Part shown: positions 46,561-56,795 of the stretch, in pieces
How the letters are laid out: every line of letters begins with the position of its first letter
Position numbering within the stretch: the first letter of the stretch is position 1
From: Pantoea sp. Brub
GTDB lineage: Bacteria; Pseudomonadota; Gammaproteobacteria; Enterobacterales; Enterobacteriaceae
Assembly (NCBI GenBank): GCA_016642085.1
Contig: VOQV01000004.1
Span: 1-64,000 of the forward strand
DNA length: 64,000 bases
Reading direction: 5' to 3'
Notes under the pieces: model-generated
What the model was told of the DNA's origin: nothing
Databases searched by the model: none
The model's input: only the letters and a program-made list of their open reading frames with translations
Translations under genes and position numbers: made by a program

Positions 46561-48354
46561 ATGAATTTTATTAGAAGGTTTTTTATAAATTTTTTAATAG
46601 TATTTTTAATAGTAGCAGGTGTAAAAATTTGGTTTAATATTAAAGCACATCGGAATAATTCACCTATTCAAAAACAAGCATTAAAAATAGATATTCAAGG
46701 TTCAATATCTGACAATGTTTATATAAACGATTTTTCGAAAAACAATGACAAATTATTAATTGAACATGATCTTTTTAATCATAATATAAATAATTCTCTT
46801 TTTAGTATAGTGGAAATTATTAGACAAGCAAAAATTGATAACAATATTTCAGGTATAGTGTTAGATTTAAATAATCTTACAAATATTGATCAACCTTCTA
46901 TGGAATATATTGGAAAAACATTGATTGAATTTCGTAACTCTGGTAAACCTATATATGCAATAGGTTATAATTATAATCAATTGCAATATTTTATTGCTAG
47001 TTTTTCTAATAAAATTTTTCTAGATTCTACTGGTTCAGTGGATATAAAAGGTTTTGCATTTAAGCAAATGTATTGGAAATCTTTACTTGACAAATTAAAA
47101 ATTACTGTAAATATATTTAAAGCAGGTATATATAAATCTGCTGTGGAACCGCTTGTGCTTAATACAGAATCACCTATTGTGCGTCATATTAATCAGCATA
47201 TAATTGATCAATCCTGGACAGATTATCTAAAAATTATATCTAATAATCGTAATATCAATCCTGAACAAACATTTCCAAATATATCAGATGCACTTACAGA
47301 ATTAAAAAGATTTCATGGTAAGGAATCTAAATATGCATTACAAAGACGGTTAGTAGATATAACTGGTTCAAAACAACAAATAGAGAACAAATTGATATCA
47401 ATTTTTGGTATGGATCCTAGTACTAATAGTTATGCTAATATCAGTGTTTATGATTATGCAAAACAATTAAGTAAATCTAATAATAATAATAATATACATA
47501 ATATTGCAGTCATTATAATTAATAATATTATTACGACTGATAAAATTAGTTTAAATCGCATTCTCAATGATATACGTAACTCTTACTTAAATCCATATAT
47601 TAAAGCTGTTGTTTTATATATAAACAGTCCAGGTGGAAGTGTATTAGCTACAGAATTAATTCATCGAGAATTAGCAAACTTACATGCAAAAAACAAACCT
47701 ATTGTTGTATATATGGGTAATCAAGCAGCTTCTGGTGGTTATTGGGTTGCTACTGCTGGTGATTATATAATAGCTAATAAAAATACAATTACAGGTTCTA
47801 TTGGAGTTTTCGGTATAATAAGTACTTTTGAAAAGTCTTTAAATTATCTTGGCATTCATGAAGACGGTGTTGCCTCTTCTCCATTAGCTAATTTTAGTAT
47901 AAAAAGTAAAATACCATCAGAAATAAAAAACATGGTACAAATTAAAATTAAAAATAATTATTTTAATTTTGTTAATTTAGTAGCTAAATCTCGTAAAAGA
48001 TCTTTTAGATATATTAATTTAATTGGACAAGGTCACATATGGAATGGTTTAGAAGCTAAAAAAAATGGTTTAATTGATTCTTTAGGTGATTTTGATGATG
48101 CAATAAAAAAAGCTTGTGAATTAGCAAAAATCAAAACTCCTCATATTCTTTGGTATAAAAGTAATATAAATTTACTTAATGTATTACTAAGCAATGTAAA
48201 AGTTGATTTTAATTTAGTATTTTTAAACACTTTACAAACGTTTTTACCATCTACATTACTTGAATTTATTTTTGGTATGAAAGACCAAACCAATTTGTTT
48301 AATGATCCTAAAGATCAATATGCTTTATGTTCTAGCTGTGTTAATGTTAAATGA
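46561..48354 (+). CDS. sppA: Signal peptide peptidase A (protease IV)
   Basis: SppA is a membrane-bound Ser-Lys protease that degrades released signal peptides. The product is 597 residues (E. coli 618). A single N-terminal membrane anchor (FFINFLIVFLIVAGVKIWF) precedes tandem protease domains. The catalytic lysine is in IFKAGIYKSAVEPL (about 200) and the serine in GNQAASGGYWVATAGD (about 395). The spacing between Lys in the N-terminal and Ser in the C-terminal domain matches the E. coli 67K form. It supports the view that Sec and Tat export are active. Confidence 0.95.
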   Translation: MNFIRRFFINFLIVFLIVAGVKIWFNIKAHRNNSPIQKQALKIDIQGSISDNVYINDFSKNNDKLLIEHDLFNHNINNSLFSIVEIIRQAKIDNNISGIVLDLNNLTNIDQPSMEYIGKTLIEFRNSGKPIYAIGYNYNQLQYFIASFSNKIFLDSTGSVDIKGFAFKQMYWKSLLDKLKITVNIFKAGIYKSAVEPLVLNTESPIVRHINQHIIDQSWTDYLKIISNNRNINPEQTFPNISDALTELKRFHGKESKYALQRRLVDITGSKQQIENKLISIFGMDPSTNSYANISVYDYAKQLSKSNNNNNIHNIAVIIINNIITTDKISLNRILNDIRNSYLNPYIKAVVLYINSPGGSVLATELIHRELANLHAKNKPIVVYMGNQAASGGYWVATAGDYIIANKNTITGSIGVFGIISTFEKSLNYLGIHEDGVASSPLANFSIKSKIPSEIKNMVQIKIKNNYFNFVNLVAKSRKRSFRYINLIGQGHIWNGLEAKKNGLIDSLGDFDDAIKKACELAKIKTPHILWYKSNINLLNVLLSNVKVDFNLVFLNTLQTFLPSTLLEFIFGMKDQTNLFNDPKDQYALCSSCVNVK

Positions 48355-48502
48355 ATATAAAATAGAGTATATGATCTAATTTTTTTTTAGATATTGCTAA
48401 TATTAATTAAATAATTAATTGTTTTAAGAACTTTTTCTTGACTATTATGTTTTTTTTTGTATTGTTATAAACAATACAAATCATAGATAGATAATAGAAT
48501 AT

Positions 48503-49504
48503 ATGACAATTAAAATAGGTATAAATGGTTTTGGTCGTATAGGACGCATGATTTTTCGTGCTTCTTTGCAACGGTCTAATATACAAATTGTTGGGATTAA
48601 TGATTTATTAGATATAAATTATATTGCTTATATGTTAAAATACGACTCTACTCATGGTACTTTCAAAGGTAAAATAAGTGTTGATATTAACAAAAAAATT
48701 ATTATAGTTAATAATCATATAATACGAGTGACTTCTGAAAACAATCTTAATAATTTACACTGGGACACAATTGGAGTAGATGTAGTTATTGAATCAACAG
48801 GTATTTTTTTGACAAAAGAACACGCCATTAAACATATTCATGCAGGTGCAACTAAAGTTGTTTTAACTGCTCCACCAAAAGACGAAATTCCTATGTTTGT
48901 TCGTGGCGTTAATTTTGGATCTTATAATGGAGAACAAATAGTTTCTAATGCTTCTTGTACTACTAATTGTTTAGCACCATTAGCAAAAATTATTAATAAC
49001 AAATTCAATATTATTGAAGGATTGATGACTACTATTCATGCTACCACTTCTACACAAAAGACTGTAGATAGTCCATCTAATAAAGATTGGCGTGGTGGTA
49101 GAGGTGCTATTCAAAATATTATTCCAGCTTCAACTGGAGCAGCAAAAGCAGTTGGAAAAGTTTTACCAGAATTAAATAATAAGTTAACAGGAATAGCATT
49201 TCGTGTTCCTACTGCTAATGTATCAGTTATCGATTTAACATTAAGATTAAAATGTTCTGTTGATTATAAAGATATATGCTCTGAAATTAAATCTGCATCA
49301 GAAAAAGAAATGAAAGATATTATCGGTTATACAGAAGAAAATGTTGTTTCTAGTGATTTTAACGGTGAGTCACTTACTTGTATATTTGATGCTAAAGCAG
49401 GAATGTCTTTGAATAAAAATTTTGTAAAATTAGTAGCTTGGTATGATAATGAAACAGGATATTCAAATAAAGTACTTGATTTAATAGAATTGATTTCGAC
49501 TTAA
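48503..49504 (+). CDS. gapA: Glyceraldehyde-3-phosphate dehydrogenase GapA
   Basis: GapA is the glycolytic NAD-dependent dehydrogenase. The product is 333 residues (E. coli 331). It has the N-terminal NAD fold [20 protein letters not shown], the catalytic cysteine in [15 protein letters not shown] (about 150), its His in the [14 protein letters not shown] region, and the C-terminal [20 protein letters not shown]. No strong ribosome binding site is visible. It sits near sppA as in E. coli. Confidence 0.98.
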   Translation: MTIKIGINGFGRIGRMIFRASLQRSNIQIVGINDLLDINYIAYMLKYDSTHGTFKGKISVDINKKIIIVNNHIIRVTSENNLNNLHWDTIGVDVVIESTGIFLTKEHAIKHIHAGATKVVLTAPPKDEIPMFVRGVNFGSYNGEQIVSNASCTTNCLAPLAKIINNKFNIIEGLMTTIHATTSTQKTVDSPSNKDWRGGRGAIQNIIPASTGAAKAVGKVLPELNNKLTGIAFRVPTANVSVIDLTLRLKCSVDYKDICSEIKSASEKEMKDIIGYTEENVVSSDFNGESLTCIFDAKAGMSLNKNFVKLVAWYDNETGYSNKVLDLIELIST

Positions 49505-49699
49505 TAAAAAAACTATATTGTTACAACGATCATATTTTATTAAAAACAATTATGCAAATTAATTATGAATATGTGATATATATTTATCTCTAATGAAACG
49601 GATTATTTTAAAATAGAAGCAATCTATTTAAGATAATCTTTTTTTTAATGAGGTATTTTTATAGAGTTAATATTTATAATATGTAGGGCATACTAAAAT

Positions 49700-51178
49700 A
49701 TGATTACAGATCATAATCGAACTATTCAAGAATTTTTTTTAGGACGATCTCCAGTTTGGTATAAATTAATAATTATTATATTTTTATTAGTGAATCCTAT
49801 CATTTATTTCTTTATAGATCAATTTTTTTCCAGTTGGATTTTAATTTTTGAATTTGTTTTTATTTTAGCAATGTCATTAAAATGTTATCCTTTATTTTCA
49901 AGTGGATTATTAATATTTGAAGCTATTTGTATGGGTATGGTTGATACAGAGCAAATTAAAGTTGAAATATATAATAATTTTGAAATAATTTTGTTATTGA
50001 TTTTTATGGTTACTGGCATTTTTTTTATAAAAGAACTATTAATATTTATTTTTATTCGTTTAATTTTACATATCAATTCTAAATTAAAATTAGGATTAGT
50101 TTTATGTTTGATAACTAGCTTCCTATCAGCATTTATAGATGCTCTTACTGTTTTGACAGTAATAATAATAGTTTTTATAAGCTTATATAATATTTATAAT
50201 CAAATAATACATGATGCCAAATGTAAAAAATATATTGATAATCGAAAAATATCTTTAAATCAATTTCGTTGTTTTTTGTGTAATTTGATTATGTATGCTT
50301 GTATTGGTACTACATTAGGTGGTGTAATGACTATGGTAGGTGAACCACAGAATATAATAATTGCTCATAATGTTGGTTGGAATTTTAAGAGTTTTTTTTT
50401 ACATATGTATCCAATTACTATTCCTATTGTAATATCTGGCATATGTACTATTATTATACTGGAAAAATTTAAAATATTTGGTTATGGAATAACTATACCA
50501 AATGTTGTGTATAAACTAATAAAGATAGCGTATTACAAGAAATATGTGACAAGTAATCAGCAAAGTATACTTAAATTATTCATTCAAGGAATGATTTTAA
50601 TTTGGTTAATTTTTGCAATAATATTTCGTATCATGGATATTGGATTATTAGGATTATTTGTAATAATATTGTCAACTTCTTTATGTGGTATTGTTGATGA
50701 AAATAAAATCGGTCGTGCTTTTGGTGAGATATTACCTTTTGTTTCCTTACTAGTAATTTTTTTTGCTATTAATGCCATAATTATCAAACAAAATTTATTC
50801 TCGCCTATTATTCATTTTATTCTAAATAGTTCACAAAATAAACAATTTACTTGGTTATATATATTTAATGGTTTATTATCTTCAATAGCAGATAATGTTT
50901 TTGCTGGTTCAATGTATATTCATGAAATAAAACATGCGTTTGAACAAAAATTGATTAATTATCATACATTTGAATCATTAGCAGTAATTACCAATATTGG
51001 TACTAATATTCCTTCTGTTGCTACACCAAATGGTCAAGCTGCTTTTTTGTTTTTATTAACTTCAAAATTAGCTCCAATGATATCTCTGTCCTACAGACGT
51101 ATGGTTTGGATGGCATTGCCATTTACTATTATATTATCACTAGTTGGATATGTATCTATTATATTTAATATAGATTGA
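49700..51178 (+). CDS. nhaB: Na+/H+ antiporter NhaB
   Basis: NhaB expels Na+ in exchange for protons. The product is 492 residues (E. coli 513). About twelve membrane helices. Very close matches are FLGRSPVWYKLIIIIFLLVNP, FLSAFIDALTVLTVIII, MTMVGEPQNIIIAHNVGW, IFNGLLSSIADNVFAGSMYI and TNIPSVATPNGQAAFLFLLTSKLAPMISLSYRRMVWMALPF. The last 20 or so residues of the E. coli protein are lost, removing the terminal segment. A T9 tract at about 50392 lies inside the gene but the frame is intact. It is followed by minC with 217 bases between; fadR and other genes are absent. Confidence 0.95.
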   Translation: MITDHNRTIQEFFLGRSPVWYKLIIIIFLLVNPIIYFFIDQFFSSWILIFEFVFILAMSLKCYPLFSSGLLIFEAICMGMVDTEQIKVEIYNNFEIILLLIFMVTGIFFIKELLIFIFIRLILHINSKLKLGLVLCLITSFLSAFIDALTVLTVIIIVFISLYNIYNQIIHDAKCKKYIDNRKISLNQFRCFLCNLIMYACIGTTLGGVMTMVGEPQNIIIAHNVGWNFKSFFLHMYPITIPIVISGICTIIILEKFKIFGYGITIPNVVYKLIKIAYYKKYVTSNQQSILKLFIQGMILIWLIFAIIFRIMDIGLLGLFVIILSTSLCGIVDENKIGRAFGEILPFVSLLVIFFAINAIIIKQNLFSPIIHFILNSSQNKQFTWLYIFNGLLSSIADNVFAGSMYIHEIKHAFEQKLINYHTFESLAVITNIGTNIPSVATPNGQAAFLFLLTSKLAPMISLSYRRMVWMALPFTIILSLVGYVSIIFNID

Positions 51179-51395
51179 ATGTTTATTATTTAATAAAATA
51201 TTTATTAAAACTGTATACATGTATTATTTAGTAATTAATATTTGTAATATGCTATATTGAATAGTAAAAAATACTTGAATTTTATAAAAAATTTCTTCTA
51301 TCATATGTAGAATGTGGAATATATTAAAAAATAAGTAAAATATTTTGAATATTTATTAACTATTTTTAATAAAAATTTATAGGAACTTACAATCA

Positions 51396-52097
51396 ATGTT
51401 ACAATCACCTATTGAATTTAAAGCTGGTGATTTTACTTTATCCGTCATATATTTGTATCATCATGAACCTGAAATAATATGTAAAGCAATTAAGAAAAAA
51501 ATCAGTCAATTTCCTCTTTTCTTTGAAAATATACCAGTAGTATTAAATATTGCAGGATTAAATAACAAAGTTAATTGGAAAAATATGCAAGAAGCTATTT
51601 TATCTACAGGAATTTACATAGTAGGAGTCATAGGGTGTAAAGATATTGTTTTAAGAGATATTATATTAAATCTTGGCATACCAATATTAACTGAGAGGAA
51701 AAAAAATGAAAATAAATGTATTAAATCTATTTCAGATTATCCTGTAGCTTATAATAAAATGTTGTGTAATAAAACTACAGTTATTAATACGCCTGTTCGT
51801 TCTGGACAACAAATTTATTCACGTAATTCAGATTTAATTGTGATTGCTAATGTGAATACTGGAGCTGAATTAATATCGGATGGCAATATTCATATTTATG
51901 GAGTTATGCGTGGTCGTGCAATAGCTGGTGCTAGTGGAGATCATAGTTGTTACATATTTTGCAGCTATTTAGTAGCAGAATTAGTTTCAATTGCTGGAAA
52001 ATATTGGGTTATGGATCAAATACCACAGAAGTTTTTTTATAAATCTACATCCCTTTATCTTAAACAAGATATTCTTACTATGCAAGAACTTAATTGA
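51396..52097 (+). CDS. minC: Septum site-determining protein MinC
   Basis: MinC is the FtsZ inhibitor of the Min system. The product is 233 residues, close to the E. coli 231. The N-terminal inhibitory domain begins PIEFKAGDFTLSVIYLYHHEPEII. The C-terminal MinD-binding beta-helix has RSGQQIYSRNSDLIVIANVNTGAELISDGNIHIYGVMRGRAIAGASGD. An AGGAAC site precedes the ATG. First gene of minCDE, 36 bases before minD. Confidence 0.97.
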   Translation: MLQSPIEFKAGDFTLSVIYLYHHEPEIICKAIKKKISQFPLFFENIPVVLNIAGLNNKVNWKNMQEAILSTGIYIVGVIGCKDIVLRDIILNLGIPILTERKKNENKCIKSISDYPVAYNKMLCNKTTVINTPVRSGQQIYSRNSDLIVIANVNTGAELISDGNIHIYGVMRGRAIAGASGDHSCYIFCSYLVAELVSIAGKYWVMDQIPQKFFYKSTSLYLKQDILTMQELN

Positions 52098-52133
52098 TTA
52101 TTTATAATTTGTTTTTTAAGGAATTTAATATTT

Positions 52134-52943
52134 ATGGCATGTATTATTGTGATAACATCAGGTAAAGGAGGAGTTGGTAAGACTACATCAAGTGCAGCTA
52201 TAGCTACTGGTTTGGCATATAGAGGAAAAAAAACAGTAGTTATTGATTTTGATATTGGATTACGTAATCTTGATTTAATAATGGGATGTGAAAGACGTGT
52301 AGTATATGATTTTATTAATGTTATTCAAGGAGATGTAAAATTAAATCAAGCATTAATTAAAGATAAACTCAATGAAAAATTGTACATTTTACCAGCTTCT
52401 CAAACACGCAATAAAGATTCATTAACTTATAAAGGTGTAGAACAGGTACTCAACAATCTTGCTGATATGGCATTTGATTTTATCATCTGTGATTCACCAG
52501 CTGGAATTGAATTAGGTGCATTAATAGCTATTTATTTTGCTGATGAAGCAATTATTACTACTAATCCAGAAGTTTCATCCGTAAGAGATTCTGATCGTAT
52601 TATTGGCATAATATCTTCAAAATCTAGAAAAGCAGAAAATAATCAAAAGCCAGTTAAAGAACATTTATTAATCACGAGATATAATCCAATTCGTGTTAAT
52701 GCTGGTCATATGCTAAGTATGACAGACATTTTAGATATTTTACATATTCCTTTGATAGGAGTCATTCCAGAAGATAACTTAGTATTAAATGCTTCTAATC
52801 AAGGAAAACCAATAATTTTAGATCAATATTCTAATGCTGGGAAAGCATATGAAGATACTGTATCAAGATTACTTGGTGAAGTAGTACCCTTTCGGTTTAT
52901 TGCACAAAAGAAGGGATTTTTTAAACGTTTGTTTGGCAATTAA
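52134..52943 (+). CDS. minD: Septum site-determining ATPase MinD
   Basis: MinD is the membrane-bound ATPase that recruits MinC and is displaced by MinE. The product is 269 residues (E. coli 270). The deviant Walker A is VITSGKGGVGKTTSSAAI, and IDFDIGLRNLDLIMGCERRVVYDFINVIQ is diagnostic. The C-terminal amphipathic membrane-targeting helix (KKGFFKRLFGN) is intact. An AAGGAA site precedes the ATG. minE follows after three bases. Confidence 0.98.
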   Translation: MACIIVITSGKGGVGKTTSSAAIATGLAYRGKKTVVIDFDIGLRNLDLIMGCERRVVYDFINVIQGDVKLNQALIKDKLNEKLYILPASQTRNKDSLTYKGVEQVLNNLADMAFDFIICDSPAGIELGALIAIYFADEAIITTNPEVSSVRDSDRIIGIISSKSRKAENNQKPVKEHLLITRYNPIRVNAGHMLSMTDILDILHIPLIGVIPEDNLVLNASNQGKPIILDQYSNAGKAYEDTVSRLLGEVVPFRFIAQKKGFFKRLFGN

Positions 52944-52946
52944 ATT

Positions 52947-53210
52947 ATGATAATATTTAATTTCTTTTTATCTAAAAAGAAAAATACTGCTGCTGTAGCA
53001 AAAGAGAGATTACAAATAATTACTTCAGAAGAAAATAGACATAGTAGGATTATTCCTTATTATTTTCCACAACTTCAAAAAGATATCATAGACATAATTT
53101 GCAAATATATTAAAATTGATCCAAAACTAGTTAATATTAAATTAGATAAAAATATTGATAATATTTCTACTTTGGAATTAAATATTATACTTTCTAGAAT
53201 ACAAAAATAA
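52947..53210 (+). CDS. minE: Cell division topological specificity factor MinE
   Basis: MinE drives the pole-to-pole oscillation of MinD. The product is 87 residues (E. coli 88). It has the N-terminal membrane-binding and anti-MinCD region (FNFFLSKKKNTAAVAKERLQIITSEENR) and the C-terminal topological domain (PQLQKDIIDIICKYIKIDP). It starts three bases after the minD stop, so it is probably translationally coupled. All three Min proteins are complete, so the oscillator should work. Confidence 0.97.
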   Translation: MIIFNFFLSKKKNTAAVAKERLQIITSEENRHSRIIPYYFPQLQKDIIDIICKYIKIDPKLVNIKLDKNIDNISTLELNIILSRIQK

Positions 53211-53276
53211 TTTGAAATTAAATAAATTATCTTTATTTTGATACATGCAAAATATTTTTTGTTGATTTTATTGAAG

Positions 53277-53963
53277 TTAATTACATAGATATATTGGGTT
53301 AGCAGTTTCTACCTGAATTATTTTATTTTGTTTTAATGCTCTTTGTGCAAGAGGTAACATATCTTCAGAAAAAGGTAATGATATATCACTTGCATAAAGA
53401 GATAACAAATGTCCAGTATATAATATAGGATTTATTTTCCAACCATTTCCAGATGTTATCCAACTATTATTAGTATTTCGTTGTTTTTTTATTTGTCTCA
53501 TTCTTTGAATAGCATCACAAGGTGTAAGCATACAATCATTTATTTTATTCACCCATACACCTTTCTCATTACGTTGATATTCACCCCAATAAATTTTACC
53601 TATTCGAGCATCAAGAGCTGTTAATACATGTGTTCCTTTATTTATTCTCCAAACTCCTTGTGCTAAAATTTCTAATGTAGAAATACCAACTATTTTTAAT
53701 GATAATCCAAATGCTAAACTATATGCTATACCAGTAGCTATTCGTATACCAGTAAAATTTCCTGGACCATAACTAAAAGCTAATAAATCAATCTCCATTA
53801 AATCAATCTTATTTTGTTTCAATAAATCATTAATTAATATTAAAATTCTATTAGAATGGTTATTTTTAGTTGTTTCTTGATATGTACTGATTTTGTGCTC
53901 TTTAAGCAATGATATAGAACATAGTTCAGTTACAGTATTTATAGCTAGTATACATATAGACAT
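53277..53963 (-). CDS. tsaB: tRNA threonylcarbamoyladenosine biosynthesis protein TsaB
   Basis: TsaB is the scaffold partner of TsaD in making t6A at position 37 of ANN-decoding tRNAs. The product is 228 residues (E. coli 231). It shows ILAINTVTELCSISLL at the N-terminus, FSYGPGNFTGIRIATGIAYSLAFG and LDARIGKIYWGEY. It is transcribed convergently with minE. In E. coli it lies at minute 41, before yoaE-manXYZ, consistent with the genes to its right. Confidence 0.95.
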   Translation of the reverse strand: MSICILAINTVTELCSISLLKEHKISTYQETTKNNHSNRILILINDLLKQNKIDLMEIDLLAFSYGPGNFTGIRIATGIAYSLAFGLSLKIVGISTLEILAQGVWRINKGTHVLTALDARIGKIYWGEYQRNEKGVWVNKINDCMLTPCDAIQRMRQIKKQRNTNNSWITSGNGWKINPILYTGHLLSLYASDISLPFSEDMLPLAQRALKQNKIIQVETANPIYLCN

Positions 53964-54648
53964 ATAATATCCGTATTATGATATATTTAACTTATTTGTA
54001 TAAAAAAAGTATTTGGATCTAATTGGGTTAATTGATATTTTTTAGCACATAAATTCAATAACATTTTATACAGGTAATAAATACCAATGTATCAATTTAA
54101 TATTTTTGAAATGTTTTATTGCATAATAAATTAATAATTCAAAATTATTTATCTACAGTGACTTATTATTTTATGGATATTATTAAAAGTTTTTTAAATG
54201 TATAATTGTCCATTAAACATACTATAAATATAACAATATTTTTCTGTTTTGTATATAAAATATTATTTAATCAGTTCATGTATTTAAAAGTCACACAATA
54301 AATATAATTTGATTATTAAAGATAATAATCAATACAATCAATATTTTATTACATATATTTCAATATCAATGATTAGTCTTAGTTCTTTAAATTACTTTAT
54401 CCAATTGTGAGATATTATAGTTGCAGCATGTTTTGTATTTAATGTTTTGATATTTCATTATTTAGTTATTAACATATAATTCATCATATTTTAAAAAAAT
54501 ATATTTTATATTTTTTTAATTTATAACTAATCTTAATTGAAAGGTATCTTGATATCATCGTTATAATTAATTATTATTTTTACATACATTAATCCGCATC
54601 CAATTTAATATATTGTGTTAATTGGAGTTATTTATTTTTCAAGTTAAT
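53964..54648. other. Spacer tsaB/yoaE, probable eroded 3' part of yoaE
   Basis: About 685 bases without a credible gene. The truncated yoaE ends at its right border, so the missing CBS and CorC-type domains (about 280 codons in E. coli) would have occupied this stretch. I could not recognise residual similarity by eye. It also holds the tsaB promoter. Confidence 0.5.
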
Positions 54649-55365
54649 CTAATTTTTAGTCAATATTGCATTTAAAAATCTTTGCAATATTTCTATTAAA
54701 ATTAAAGAAAAGATTATTATATATATATAATCTTTCGAAACATGAAATCCAAAACCGTCTAATATTAGTGACAATCCAGTTAATAATATAAACAATAAAC
54801 ATATATTTAATATTTTAGGATTTTTGATAATAAATTTATTTAATATTTTTGAAGAAAATAATGTAATTATTATTCCAAATATAATAGCTACTATAATTAT
54901 AGTTAAATTATTTATTATACTGATTGCTGTAATTATTGAATCAATTGAAAAACATATATCTAATATTACTATTTGTATAATAATGTACCAAAAATTACTA
55001 TAAATTATTTTATGTGATTTTTTTATTTTCATATGATTACAATTTTTATAAATTTCAATAATAGATTTAAATAATAAAAAAAAACCTCCAATTAAAAATA
55101 ATAAATTTTTACTAGAAAAAACAAAATTGTTAATTTTAAAAAGATATTTGTTAAATGTTATTAACCAAAAAAATAACATAACTAAACATAAACGCATTAT
55201 TAATGCTAATGATAATCCTACAAAACGTGCATAATTTTGTTGTTTAGATGGCAATTTATTAATTAATATAGTTAATACAACAACATTATCTATGCTAAGT
55301 ATTATTTCTAATGAAATAAGAGTGATGACTTTAATCCAAATAGATGGATTTAGAAAAATCTCCAT
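54649..55365 (-). CDS. yoaE: TerC-family membrane domain of YoaE, C-terminally truncated
   Basis: E. coli YoaE (about 518 residues) has a TerC-type membrane domain followed by two CBS domains and a CorC/HlyC transporter-associated domain; its function is not firmly known, though TerC relatives are tied to metal ion handling. This 238-residue product matches only the membrane part. It starts MEIFLNPSIWIKVITLISLEIILSIDNVVVLTILINKLP and continues through ARFVGLSLALIMRLCL, IQIVILDICFSIDSIITAI and GLSLILDGFGFHVSKDYIYIIIFSLILIEIL, then stops. The acidic membrane residues of the family (EIILSIDN, DICFSIDS) are kept. It lies divergent to manX as in E. coli. A functional membrane-only form or a decaying gene are both possible. 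Confidence 0.87.
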   Translation of the reverse strand: MEIFLNPSIWIKVITLISLEIILSIDNVVVLTILINKLPSKQQNYARFVGLSLALIMRLCLVMLFFWLITFNKYLFKINNFVFSSKNLLFLIGGFFLLFKSIIEIYKNCNHMKIKKSHKIIYSNFWYIIIQIVILDICFSIDSIITAISIINNLTIIIVAIIFGIIITLFSSKILNKFIIKNPKILNICLLFILLTGLSLILDGFGFHVSKDYIYIIIFSLILIEILQRFLNAILTKN

Positions 55366-55757
55366 AGTTTAATATTAAAAATATAATAAGTTAATTAAAA
55401 TTGTATTTATAATCATATTAAATATGTAAAATTAAAATAATATTAATTGATTTTTATATACATATTTAAATAATATTTAAATATTAATTTAGTATAAAAG
55501 ATAATTTTAATCTATTAATTTTAAATAAATAATTTAACAAAAAACAAATTTATCTAAAATTAAAAAAAATTAATTTTTTAGAAGTTAATAATAAAGGATA
55601 ATGATCACATAATTTGTTCTTTTGGTCACTAAAACCATAGATTAAAATTAATAATTTTAATTAAATTTAATTATATTATACTTTTTAAATATATATTGAG
55701 ATAATACAATGATTTTTTTTTGCAATTATATGTTAAATAATATAGGAGATGAAACAA
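55366..55757. other. Divergent spacer yoaE/manX
   Basis: About 390 bases containing the manXYZ and yoaE promoters. I could not identify Mlc or CRP sites with confidence. An AGGAG ribosome binding site for manX lies at the right end. Confidence 0.5.
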
Positions 55758-56726
55758 GTGACTATTGCTATTATAATTGGTACTCATGGATGGGTGGCAG
55801 AACAGTTACTTAAAGCTGCAGAAATGTTAATAGGAGATCAACAAAACATTGAATTTGTAGATTTTGTTCCAGGTGAAAATACAGAAACTTTAATCGAAAA
55901 ATATCAACAAAAAATTCAAAAATTGAATACTTCAAAAGGTTTAATTTTTTTAGTTGATACTTGGGGTGGAAGTCCATTTAATGCTGCTAATCATATAGTT
56001 TCTAAAAAAGATAATTACGATGTCATAGTTGGAATAAATATTCCAATGTTAATAGAAATATTGATGGTAAGAGAAGATAATCCTAATTTTCAAGACCTTG
56101 TATCTATTGCAATTAAAACTGGTCGTAAAGGGATAAAAGCATTAAAAACTCAATTAGATGATTTAAATAATATCTCATTATATACAAATAAACCAATATG
56201 TAAAGAAGAAATAAAACCAGGATTATTAAATAATATGAAAATTGCTTTAGTTCGTATTGATGATCGTTTAATACATGGCCAAATTACAATGGATTGGGCA
56301 AAAAAAACAAATGTCACACGCATAATTGTTGTAAATAATGAAGTGTCACAAGATAATGTACGTAAAATGTTATTACAACAATCTACACCACCTGGCATTA
56401 TGTCTCATGTCATAAATGTAGATAAAATGGCACGTATTTGGAATAATCCTAATTATAGTCAAGATATTGTTATGTTATTATTTACTAATCCGACTGATAT
56501 ATTAAATGTTATAACACAAGGAGTTAATATTCAAAGCGTTAATATAGGTGGAATGTCTTTTAAAAAGGAGAAAATAAGAGTAAGTGATGCAGTATCAGTA
56601 GACCAGCAGGATATTTTGGCATTTAAAAAATTACATGATCTTAATATTGAATTAGAAATTAGAAAAGTGTCAAGTGATCAGAAAATAAAGATTATGGATT
56701 TAATTGATAAATTGAATATTATATAA
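55758..56726 (+). CDS. manX: PTS mannose-specific EIIAB component ManX
   Basis: ManX carries the EIIA and EIIB domains of the mannose PTS, passing phosphate from HPr to the incoming sugar. I prefer the GTG at 55758, which has an AGGAG site nine bases upstream and matches the E. coli GTG start (MTIAIIIGTHGW); the ATG in the ORF track sits directly on that AGGAG. This gives 322 residues. The EIIA active His is in IIIGTHGWVAEQ (about 10), with DTWGGSPFNAA. The EIIB active His is in ALVRIDDRLIHGQITMDW. The Ala-Pro-rich linker of E. coli is replaced by an ordinary charged one. First of manXYZ. Confidence 0.97.
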   Translation: MTIAIIIGTHGWVAEQLLKAAEMLIGDQQNIEFVDFVPGENTETLIEKYQQKIQKLNTSKGLIFLVDTWGGSPFNAANHIVSKKDNYDVIVGINIPMLIEILMVREDNPNFQDLVSIAIKTGRKGIKALKTQLDDLNNISLYTNKPICKEEIKPGLLNNMKIALVRIDDRLIHGQITMDWAKKTNVTRIIVVNNEVSQDNVRKMLLQQSTPPGIMSHVINVDKMARIWNNPNYSQDIVMLLFTNPTDILNVITQGVNIQSVNIGGMSFKKEKIRVSDAVSVDQQDILAFKKLHDLNIELEIRKVSSDQKIKIMDLIDKLNII

Positions 56727-56795
56727 TATTCAATCTTATTCATTTTTATATGATTATAACAAGGTTATTTTTATTGATTTTGATGAGACAAAAAT

